Positions 1 through 5,001 of a stretch of 5,732 bases of DNA are shown one piece after another. A program made the translations under genes and the position numbers. The DNA is from Actinomycetota bacterium (GTDB lineage: Bacteria; Actinomycetota; Acidimicrobiia; Acidimicrobiales; Acidimicrobiaceae), in assembly GCA_027318945.1 (NCBI GenBank), contig DAHVOF010000116.1, forward strand, positions 1 through 5,732, given 5' to 3'. Positions within the stretch are counted from its first letter, which is position 1. Each line of letters starts with the position of its first letter. Under the pieces are notes generated by a model. The model saw nothing but the letters and a program-made list of their open reading frames with translations. It had not been told where the DNA came from and did not search any database.

Positions 1-493
1 GGTCGTACCTGGAGCGCCAGTAGGAGACCGCAGTTTCGATGTCCATCCCAGAGCGGAGCAGGCTCTGTAGCAGTGTCACGTCTCTGTTGCCCGTTCCGTT
101 GGCTTCGATAAGCGAAGCGTGGAGAGATTTACCCCTTAGAAGCTTAAGGTGAAGTTGTTGAAGCAGATCCGAAATGGCACGATCGAGGTTCATATTTCGT
201 TTTTTCCCCCTTCTTTTTCGAAGAGACCGTTCAAGCGCTCCCCCGAGCATTGACATCGCAATGGCGCCGAAAATGACTGTCGGCAGGGTGGGCTCGTTCG
301 GTAGCAGGAAAACGGAACCTGTGGCTCCAATGATCGCCCCGCAGAGGTTTGTGGCCTGACTTAGGCGCCTAGGGGTTACAAGCCGAGTATTTTGGAACGG
401 GATGTGGTGCTCCAAGTGCATGCCGGAGAGCAGGGCAAAGCCAACGAATGCCATTCCGACTATCAGGATGGATTGGCTGAAACTCCCGCTCAA
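1..493 (-). CDS. tadC: TadC-like pilus platform protein (type II secretion F family), 3' end outside the window
   Basis: Inner-membrane platform protein of a Tad/Flp pilus, expected to pair with TadB and couple TadA ATP hydrolysis to pilin movement. The frame is open from a TTG at 493 to the left edge, giving 164 residues without a stop. Visible parts are hydrophobic segments at about residues 7-24, 50-66 and 70-87, a basic stretch at 90-100 (LRKRRGKKRN), and the start of a cytoplasmic F-type domain with the pattern DLLQQLHLKLLRGKSLHASL (109-128), typical of TadB/TadC proteins. The TTG overlaps the tadB stop as TTGA and has a purine-rich GGGGAAGG 9 nt upstream, so I prefer it. ATG at 454 (codon 14) is the alternative but would cut into the first hydrophobic segment. 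The assignment as TadC rather than a second TadB rests on gene order. The C-terminal half is not visible. Confidence 0.8.
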   Translation of the reverse strand, partial: MSGSFSQSILIVGMAFVGFALLSGMHLEHHIPFQNTRLVTPRRLSQATNLCGAIIGATGSVFLLPNEPTLPTVIFGAIAMSMLGGALERSLRKRRGKKRNMNLDRAISDLLQQLHLKLLRGKSLHASLIEANGTGNRDVTLLQSLLRSGMDIETAVSYWRSRYD

Positions 494-1401
494 GACAGCA
501 CACCTTCCCCTTCTGCAGTCTTTTGTTTCGTTGCGGACCTCCAAGTCGGGAAGTTCATAAGATTGCTGGACCAGGCCCAGCAGCCTGCAACGACGGCGAA
601 GGCCGCCAGGATCAGAAGAAGTGATGAGCTGCTCATAAATGGCTGCGCCGAACCTGCGAATGCGACACCGGCAGTAGCCATTCCCAACGGAATGATAGCG
701 ATGAATACTCTTGCCGTTCGTACCCCCGCCAGTCTGGAGTATGTCTCGCGCTTCAACTCGTTTCTTGCTCGAACGGTCTCGGATATCGTGGAGAGTTGGC
801 TCTCCACTTGGGCGCTGGTCGATCCCAACGTGTCCAGAAGTGATTCGCAGACGTAGCTTGTGATTTCCTCGCCATCCCCCACTTTCAGTGCCGCCTTGAG
901 CGCGCTCATAAGATCCCCAGAGTTTTCAAACTCGCGTCCTCCAGCAGTGAGCACCTCTTCGAGAAAAGGGGAGTCTGCCGGGCCTTCTTCAAAGATCACG
1001 TAAGCGAGAGAACGCGATGAAGCGAGCATTTTTGATCGCGTGCGTTCGAGGTAGGCTGGCCAGGCCGCCTCCAGTTCGGAGCGTCTTAATCCGTCTATAT
1101 GCCTTCTGCGAAGTATCAGAGCACCGGCTGACGCGATCCCGACGGCTGCAGCCAACTGCAAATCGAATCCGATCAACCAGGCGAATGCTGCCGATGTGCC
1201 AGCTGCAGTCACAAGGATGCGGGGCGATGGCTTGCGGTGGTCCCTGCTCGAGATCAATCCGAGAATATCGCCAAAACTTCTAACCAAACGTTCTATGAAG
1301 CCGCGGAAGGTCAAGCCGCTTTTGGCGTGAGATGCGGTGGCAGGTTTCAGCGTTGGTAAAAGCAAAATTGCGCCCACTGCTGCTAGTGCCAGAGGTCTCA
1401 T
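490..1401 (-). CDS. tadB: TadB-like pilus platform protein (type II secretion F family)
   Basis: Polytopic inner-membrane protein of the Tad pilus motor, 303 residues from the start chosen here, close to the usual TadB size. It has a hydrophobic N terminus (about 2-20, followed by TATASHA, which could be a signal peptide or an anchor), a membrane hairpin region at about 62-97, then a cytoplasmic domain at 98-228. That domain carries the TadB-type pattern ELEAAWPAYLERTRSKMLAS (109-128) and the helix SQLSTISETVRARNELKRET (201-220), and two C-terminal membrane segments follow at about 229-250 and 259-278. The frame stays open to an ATG at 1470, but the ATG at 1401 is preferred: it forms an ATGA overlap with the tadA stop and has GGAGG 7 nt upstream. 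The longer form would add 23 Ser/Lys/Pro-rich residues overlapping tadA. F-family membership is clear; TadB rather than TadC is inferred from position directly after the ATPase. Confidence 0.88.
   Translation of the reverse strand: MRPLALAAVGAILLLPTLKPATASHAKSGLTFRGFIERLVRSFGDILGLISSRDHRKPSPRILVTAAGTSAAFAWLIGFDLQLAAAVGIASAGALILRRRHIDGLRRSELEAAWPAYLERTRSKMLASSRSLAYVIFEEGPADSPFLEEVLTAGGREFENSGDLMSALKAALKVGDGEEITSYVCESLLDTLGSTSAQVESQLSTISETVRARNELKRETYSRLAGVRTARVFIAIIPLGMATAGVAFAGSAQPFMSSSSLLLILAAFAVVAGCWAWSSNLMNFPTWRSATKQKTAEGEGVLS
503..510 (-). promoter_or_regulatory. Ribosome binding site of the tadC-like gene
   Basis: On the minus strand GGGGAAGG ends 9 nt before the TTG at 493. It lies inside the last codons of tadB. 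It supports a TTG start and reinitiation at the TTGA overlap. Confidence 0.55.
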
Positions 1402-2813
1402 AGGGCGGCCTCCGCCGGAGCTGGGAGAACGGGGTTTCTTTTTAGAATTGACGGACTGGCTTGGAGACACTCCGGAAGGTCTTTCTCGACTTTGAGATGA
1501 TTCAGCCGTAGCGGATTGTGGCCAGAGAAGCGTAGGCTGGCGCCACCTGGATCGGCCGAGAACAGTTCGGTCGTCACAAACCCGGATTCGAGGTCTTTCG
1601 AGCCTTCCTCCATGGCTATTATTTCATCGACGAAAACCGATCCGGCAACTCTTTTCAGCTGCACCACCAGATCCACCGAGTTTGCGATCACCTGGTTCAC
1701 GGACCACGTGGGCACATTTCCGCCAAGGGCAAGTTGCACGAGCAGGCGTATCCTGGAGAGGGCCTCGCGGCAGTTTGAAGCATGGATGGTGCTCATCCCT
1801 TGGATTCCCGTAGAGAGGGCGAGTAGAAGAGGTAGGCTCTCGTCGTCTCTGACCTCTCCGAGAATGAGAACGTCGGAGTTCATTCTCAGACTTGCCTTTA
1901 CTAGGGATCTCAGGGACACTTCGGCGCGTCCTGGCCGGTTCATTCTGGTATGAAGTTGGACTCGGTCCGGTTTGAGCACGGAGATCTCAGGTGTCTCTTC
2001 GATCACAATAACCCGTTTTGAATCGGGAACGGCATCGATCATGGCTCCTAGAAGGGTGGTTTTGCCAACGCCAGGCGCTCCGGAAACCAAAATTGTGGTT
2101 CCAGCTTGGACCGCGCGGAAAAGGAAATCACCTGCTTGCGGGGAGAGCGATCCGGCGGCGACGAAATCCGCTATGCAGCTGAAGGTGTTTTTGGCAAATT
2201 TTCGGATCGAGATAGCGAACGAGTATTCTCTTGTCAATTCAGGATGGACGATATGCAGGCGAGTGCCGTCAGGCAGTTGTGCGTCTTGAACGCCGAGCGA
2301 AGGGTCGAGTTGCCGCGTGCTGCCAACTGAGGTTTCGAGCATTCTCGAAAGTACGCGCTCGAGGTGCTGTTCGTCGTGAAAGCACTCATTGTGTCGGTAC
2401 GGGTCTCTTCCGTGGGCTCTTACAAAGATTTTCTTGGGTCCATTAACGGAGATCTCCCATACGGCGCTGTCATCGAGAAGGGGCTCTATGGGTCCGAAAC
2501 CGATGAGATTTCTGAGCACGATTTCGCTGAATCCGCCTGTATCGAGAATTGCTTGTCCTGGATGTTTGTCATTCCAATCCGCGATTAGCTTTGCTAACTC
2601 GCTTCTGGCATTTTTTAGAGATGACCGTGTGTTGAGGTCTGCCTCCGACATGCGAAGAAATTCCAGTAGCCGCCTTTCAATCTCGGCAGCTGCACCCTGA
2701 GGCCCAAGTGGGGCTGGTTGGTCGAATGTGTCCAAATGGCTATCCATGAGTCGGAGCCGGAATGCGTCATCGGCTTGCTTCATAGTCAGGGGGAGGCTTG
2801 AACAAGCTATCAA
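1398..2813 (-). CDS. tadA: TadA/CpaF-family secretion ATPase of the Tad pilus
   Basis: Hexameric cytoplasmic ATPase (VirB11/GspE superfamily, CpaF branch) that powers Tad pilus assembly. Numbering uses the longest form, 471 residues from TTG 2813. An all-helical N-terminal part (about 40-110) leads into the N-terminal domain ending near 205. The RecA-like core follows, with Walker A GAPGVGKT (245-252), the acidic box VIVIEETPEI (268-277), Walker B DVLILGE with Glu320 (314-320), GEVRDDES (319-326) where many relatives have VRG-EA, and the His box STIHASN with His344 (341-347). All catalytic elements are present, so it should be active. The start is uncertain: TTG 2813, ATG 2783 and ATG 2747 are all in frame and none has a clear ribosome binding site. 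ATG 2783 or 2747 would still keep every conserved domain, and a leaderless transcript is possible. It overlaps tadB by ATGA. The hydrolase gene diverges upstream. Confidence 0.93.
   Translation of the reverse strand: MIACSSLPLTMKQADDAFRLRLMDSHLDTFDQPAPLGPQGAAAEIERRLLEFLRMSEADLNTRSSLKNARSELAKLIADWNDKHPGQAILDTGGFSEIVLRNLIGFGPIEPLLDDSAVWEISVNGPKKIFVRAHGRDPYRHNECFHDEQHLERVLSRMLETSVGSTRQLDPSLGVQDAQLPDGTRLHIVHPELTREYSFAISIRKFAKNTFSCIADFVAAGSLSPQAGDFLFRAVQAGTTILVSGAPGVGKTTLLGAMIDAVPDSKRVIVIEETPEISVLKPDRVQLHTRMNRPGRAEVSLRSLVKASLRMNSDVLILGEVRDDESLPLLLALSTGIQGMSTIHASNCREALSRIRLLVQLALGGNVPTWSVNQVIANSVDLVVQLKRVAGSVFVDEIIAMEEGSKDLESGFVTTELFSADPGGASLRFSGHNPLRLNHLKVEKDLPECLQASPSILKRNPVLPAPAEAAL
1409..1413 (-). 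promoter_or_regulatory. Strong ribosome binding site fixing the tadB start
   Basis: A perfect GGAGG on the minus strand lies 7 nt before the ATG at 1401, inside the 3' end of tadA. It decides against the upstream in-frame ATG at 1470. Confidence 0.8.
2796..2807. repeat. 12-bp near-perfect palindrome at the tadA 5' end
   Basis: GCTTGAACAAGC has 5-bp perfect arms around AA. It ends 13 bp from the ATG at 2783 and 4 bp inside the TTG at 2813, so it is either an upstream control site or part of the coding sequence depending on which start is used. A site this short can arise by chance. Confidence 0.25.
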
Positions 2814-2943
2814 GTTGTCGAATGGGAATCAAGCAGAAAATGGCTAGGTTACAAGTTCATTTCCCACGCAATGGCGACCGCCGCTGGTCGAAAGGTCTAT
2901 TTTCCGGGGCTTGGGCTGGCAAATGCCACGCACAAGGAAGCAT

Positions 2944-2977
2944 GGCAGCTTCAATGTCTGGTTTATTCGCAGCTGCC
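2944..2977. repeat. Inverted repeat with 7-bp perfect arms, 20-bp spacer
   Basis: The arms are GGCAGCT at 2944-2950 and AGCTGCC at 2971-2977. They lie 20 to 53 bp upstream of the weak -10-like sequence at 2997. Operator, hairpin or chance are all possible. There is no T-tract, so it is not a terminator. Confidence 0.3.
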
Positions 2978-3010
2978 GAAAACGGGTTTGTGAAAGTATA
3001 CGATTTCGTT

Positions 3011-3016
3011 AGGGAG
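3011..3016 (+). promoter_or_regulatory. Ribosome binding site of the hydrolase gene
   Basis: AGGGAG lies 8 nt before the GTG at 3025. A shorter AAGG (3020-3023) lies 7 nt before the ATG at 3031, so the two candidate starts cannot be fully separated. The stronger motif favours GTG. Confidence 0.5.
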
Positions 3017-3024
3017 TTCAAGGT

Positions 3025-3915
3025 GTGGATATGACTGAGGAAGAGCCACAGGACCCGAGGGTGAAGTTGGGTCTGCCCCCTCTCGGGACTCTGGAAACCG
3101 TAACTTATATTGAAGATGAACTGGTGAGGGTAGTCGCCCCCAACGCTTCTCCAAACACGCTTGACGGGACCAACACGTATCTTGTCTTGGATCGCGTTGG
3201 CGGGACAGCCCTGATAGTGGATCCCGGCCCAGTTTCGGACTCCCATTTTTCCAACGTAAAAGATGTTCTTGACAAGGCGCATGTCGAGGCTTCGGCCATA
3301 TTTCTCACCCATCATCATCTTGACCACAGCGAAACAGCGAGGCTATGGTCGCGAGATTTGGGGGTAGGCGTCAGTGCGTTTCTTCCGAGGCTTGTTTTCG
3401 GAGTGGGCAGGGTGCTGCAGGACGACGACTTATTTGAGCTCGGCAAGAAGAACATAAAAGTGGTAGCCACTCCCGGGCACGTCCATGACCACCTGGCGTT
3501 TCGTTTGGACAGTGGTCACCTGCTTGCAGGAGATCACATGCTCGGTCGTTCAACATCGGTGATCGCTCACCCGGACGGGGATCTTGAAAAATACCTTTCC
3601 TCCCTCGCTAAGGTGAAGAAGTTGGGGAATCAGATAATTTTGCCAGGTCATGGTCCCGAGATATCCGAGAAGCTGTCTGATAGCGTGATCGATTACTACA
3701 TCCGTCATCGCCACTACAGGCTGTCTCAGATCGTTTCCATCCTCGACAGAGATCTCGCGATGCATGTTGACGATATTACCCGGGAGATCTACGGGCCTGA
3801 CCTCCCGGATGTCTTGTTCACCCCGGCGAAGCAGTCGACAAGGGCATCGCTGACTTACCTTGTACAAAGGGATGTCATCGAGGTTGACGAGGAGGAACGC
3901 TACATTCTCATTTGA
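3025..3915 (+). CDS. LACTB2-like metallo-beta-lactamase-fold hydrolase with C-terminal winged helix
   Basis: Soluble cytoplasmic metallo-hydrolase of 296 residues. The N-terminal VVAPNASPNTLDGTNTYLV (36-54) is a hallmark of the LACTB2-like group. Metal ligands are visible: THHHLDH (95-101, the HxHxDH motif with His96, His98, Asp100 and His101), His152 in TPGHVHDH (149-156), Asp170 in LAGDHMLG (167-174) and His209 in LPGHGP (206-211). So a complete two-metal site is predicted. Residues from about 225 to 296 (RHRHYRLSQIV, then REIYGPDL and a final helix plus EERYIL) fit the winged-helix domain found at the end of this group. Human LACTB2 is an endoribonuclease, but bacterial members vary and the substrate here cannot be read from sequence. 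GTG 3025 is chosen for its ribosome binding site; ATG 3031 would remove two residues. It lies opposite to the flanking tad genes and its stop overlaps that of the CpaB-like gene by 8 bp. Confidence 0.92.
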   Translation: MDMTEEEPQDPRVKLGLPPLGTLETVTYIEDELVRVVAPNASPNTLDGTNTYLVLDRVGGTALIVDPGPVSDSHFSNVKDVLDKAHVEASAIFLTHHHLDHSETARLWSRDLGVGVSAFLPRLVFGVGRVLQDDDLFELGKKNIKVVATPGHVHDHLAFRLDSGHLLAGDHMLGRSTSVIAHPDGDLEKYLSSLAKVKKLGNQIILPGHGPEISEKLSDSVIDYYIRHRHYRLSQIVSILDRDLAMHVDDITREIYGPDLPDVLFTPAKQSTRASLTYLVQRDVIEVDEEERYILI

Positions 3916-4702
3916 GTCCCGCGCCTGTTCCGCTTGTTGGAGATGGAATGGGTGATGGTTTCGTTATCGGTCCAACCGCTTCAGGGCTTTGAAATGCGGA
4001 CGGGTTAGAAAGCGAGAAGACGCCCTGAAACGATTGAGTGGCCGGTCCTCTCACTTTCACTCCAACGAGCGAGCCGGCGGTCTCTGCCTGGGCAATGGCG
4101 ATCGCCTCCACTGGATTTCCAATCGAGAGCAAAAGGTCGGCACCGTTCTGGCCTCCTTGGCCAACAATCGAAGAGTTCGTATGGATAATTCCGATTACTT
4201 TGACGGCAGCCGCCACGACCCGTGATGCCGCAGACGATCCAGAACCAATCGTGGCAATGAGTTCGATGTAATCGCCGGGAGATATTTGCGAGATTGGGGT
4301 TCTGGAGGAGTCCAAGGGAACCGACATCTCCTCGTCGGTGGCGATGGAATTGGTTGGGTTGGCAAGGTCCGATAGTTCTATCAGCTGACCGGCAGCGAGA
4401 GGCATCTTTGACACCATGCCAGCAATGTCAGCTCGGCTCGCAAACTGAGTCGATATTGCTTTGTCAGAGGTTGTTAAATGGACGAGCCGAATGTCGGATG
4501 AACTAATCGGCATGCCACCCGCTATGGGATTGCTCAGTTGGAGAGCACTTATCTGTGGTCGGTGTAGGGAAGTCACCACCGCAGTTGCAGACAGAACGAC
4601 GGAAATTGATAACAGTGAATAGCCGAGTGTTGACCGAATGTATGGCTTTTTGCTGGTGTTCGGATTGAGCGTGTGCGAGGTGCGGTTTAGAAAAGATGGC
4701 AA
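3908..4702 (-). CDS. cpaB: SAF-domain, CpaB/RcpC-like Tad pilus assembly protein
   Basis: Membrane-anchored protein of 264 residues. A polar, basic N-terminal stretch (1-23) precedes one membrane segment at about 24-45 (LGYSLLSISVVLSATAVV), with the rest predicted outside the cell membrane. A SAF domain spans about 51-112, including GGMPISSSDIRLVHL (62-76) and GMVSKMPLAAGQLIELSDL (95-113). The CpaB-type region follows, with MSVPLDSSRTPISQISPGDY (126-145), AAVKVIGI (165-172) and LLLSIGNPVEAIAIAQAETA (190-209). The C terminus from about 233 is Pro/Ser-rich and probably disordered. In diderm bacteria CpaB/RcpC works with the Tad secretin, but no secretin gene is seen here. The start is TTG 4702, with AGGGA 6 nt upstream and no nearby ATG. 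The 8-bp stop overlap with the hydrolase gene is noted there. A generic SAF-domain protein is the alternative, though the Tad neighbours favour CpaB. Confidence 0.8.
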   Translation of the reverse strand: MPSFLNRTSHTLNPNTSKKPYIRSTLGYSLLSISVVLSATAVVTSLHRPQISALQLSNPIAGGMPISSSDIRLVHLTTSDKAISTQFASRADIAGMVSKMPLAAGQLIELSDLANPTNSIATDEEMSVPLDSSRTPISQISPGDYIELIATIGSGSSAASRVVAAAVKVIGIIHTNSSIVGQGGQNGADLLLSIGNPVEAIAIAQAETAGSLVGVKVRGPATQSFQGVFSLSNPSAFQSPEAVGPITKPSPIPSPTSGTGAGLK

Positions 4703-4708
4703 CGACTG

Positions 4709-4713
4709 TCCCT
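4709..4713 (-). promoter_or_regulatory. Ribosome binding site supporting the TTG start of the CpaB-like gene
   Basis: AGGGA on the minus strand is 6 nt before the TTG at 4702. The next in-frame ATG is near codon 64, after the membrane anchor, so the TTG is the only sensible start. Confidence 0.6.
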
Positions 4714-4802
4714 AAAAGAATTCGTTCAAATGGTGAACTAGGAAGTTAAGGGATCGGGCAACACGAAGCTACACGCGGCGGCGGCGAAATGCAATCGAAG
4801 GT

Positions 4803-4828
4803 CGGAAATTTAGTGAGAGCCGGAAATT
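4803..4828. repeat. Direct repeat CGGAAATT, two copies
   Basis: Copies at 4803-4810 and 4821-4828 begin 18 bp apart. They could be tandem protein-binding sites, but two 8-bp copies are weak evidence. Confidence 0.25.
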
Positions 4829-4907
4829 AACTGGCTCGTACTCAGGGCGTTTCGGAGGCTGAGCATTGAAGTGCAGCATGCCAATCGCTGCTAGACCCCG
4901 AGGCAAG

Positions 4908-4919
4908 TAGAATTATAAA
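4908..4919 (+). promoter_or_regulatory. Possible -10 element of the phoH promoter
   Basis: TAGAAT (4908-4913) matches the sigma-70 type -10 consensus at 5 of 6 positions, and TATAAA (4914-4919) overlaps the next few bases. No good -35 hexamer lies at the normal 16-18 bp distance; TTGAAG at 4866 is too far upstream. A start of transcription near 4920 would leave a leader of about 80 nt before phoH. Confidence 0.3.
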
Positions 4920-4925
4920 GGACAG

Positions 4926-4944
4926 TTAGTCCGTTACGGAGTAA
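4926..4944. promoter_or_regulatory. 19-bp imperfect palindrome, candidate operator before phoH
   Basis: TTAGTCCGTTACGGAGTAA reads as two 9-bp arms around one central base, with 8 of 9 arm positions complementary (one G-G mismatch at arm position 4). It lies just downstream of the possible -10 element, where a dimeric repressor would block transcription. The loop would be very short for an RNA hairpin and there is no T-tract, so a terminator is unlikely. Confidence 0.4.
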
Positions 4945-4987
4945 TCTAAGGCTTGTGGCCAACGGGAGTGGCCTGGAGTCGAATGTG

Positions 4988-4992
4988 AAAGG
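4988..4992 (+). promoter_or_regulatory. Ribosome binding site supporting the phoH TTG start
   Basis: AAAGG ends 9 nt before the TTG at 5002. GTG 5017 and ATG 5047 lack a comparable motif and would truncate the conserved N-terminal strand VQISVPNNS. Confidence 0.5.
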
Positions 4993-5001
4993 CATTGCCG
5001 C

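Larger units (their letters stand above)
2814..3024. other. Divergent intergenic region between tadA and the hydrolase gene
   Basis: This 211-bp spacer must hold the promoters for the leftward tad genes and the rightward hydrolase gene. It contains a perfect 7-bp inverted repeat, GGCAGCT (2944-2950) and AGCTGCC (2971-2977). A weak -10-like TATACGAT begins at 2997 without a convincing -35. No good leftward promoter was found by eye. A 30-codon plus-strand frame (2942-3034) is discussed in the findings and is not called as a gene. Confidence 0.5.
4703..5001. other. Divergent intergenic region between the CpaB-like gene and phoH
   Basis: This 299-bp region should carry promoters in both directions. 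It holds a (GCG)4 run (4775-4786), two copies of CGGAAATT 18 bp apart (4803-4810 and 4821-4828), a possible phoH -10 element at 4908-4919, and a 19-bp imperfect palindrome (4926-4944). A leftward promoter could not be assigned. No tRNA, terminator or sizeable gene was found. Confidence 0.6.

Noticed and set aside
174..856. Plus-strand frames of 61 and 154 codons opposite tadC and tadB
   Set aside because: They are antisense to well-supported F-family genes, have low-complexity translations, and match no recognisable family.
1402..1470. Longer tadB form starting at ATG 1470
   Set aside because: It would overlap tadA by 73 bp and add a Ser/Lys/Pro-rich stretch not expected in TadB. ATG 1401 has an ATGA overlap and a perfect GGAGG.
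1516..2700. Several plus-strand frames of 70-145 codons opposite tadA
   Set aside because: They are shadows of the ATPase frame. The minus strand carries intact Walker A, Walker B and His-box motifs.
2857..3327. Minus-strand 156-codon frame across the spacer and hydrolase start
   Set aside because: It is antisense to the conserved hydrolase N terminus and metal site, and shows no domain pattern.
4775..4786. (GCG)4 trinucleotide run
   Set aside because: Four units in GC-rich DNA are ordinary and too few to suggest phase variation.
4703..5001. Small non-coding RNA or tRNA in the cpaB/phoH spacer
   Set aside because: No cloverleaf, no T-tract terminator and no strong stem were found. Only short repeats and one palindrome are seen.
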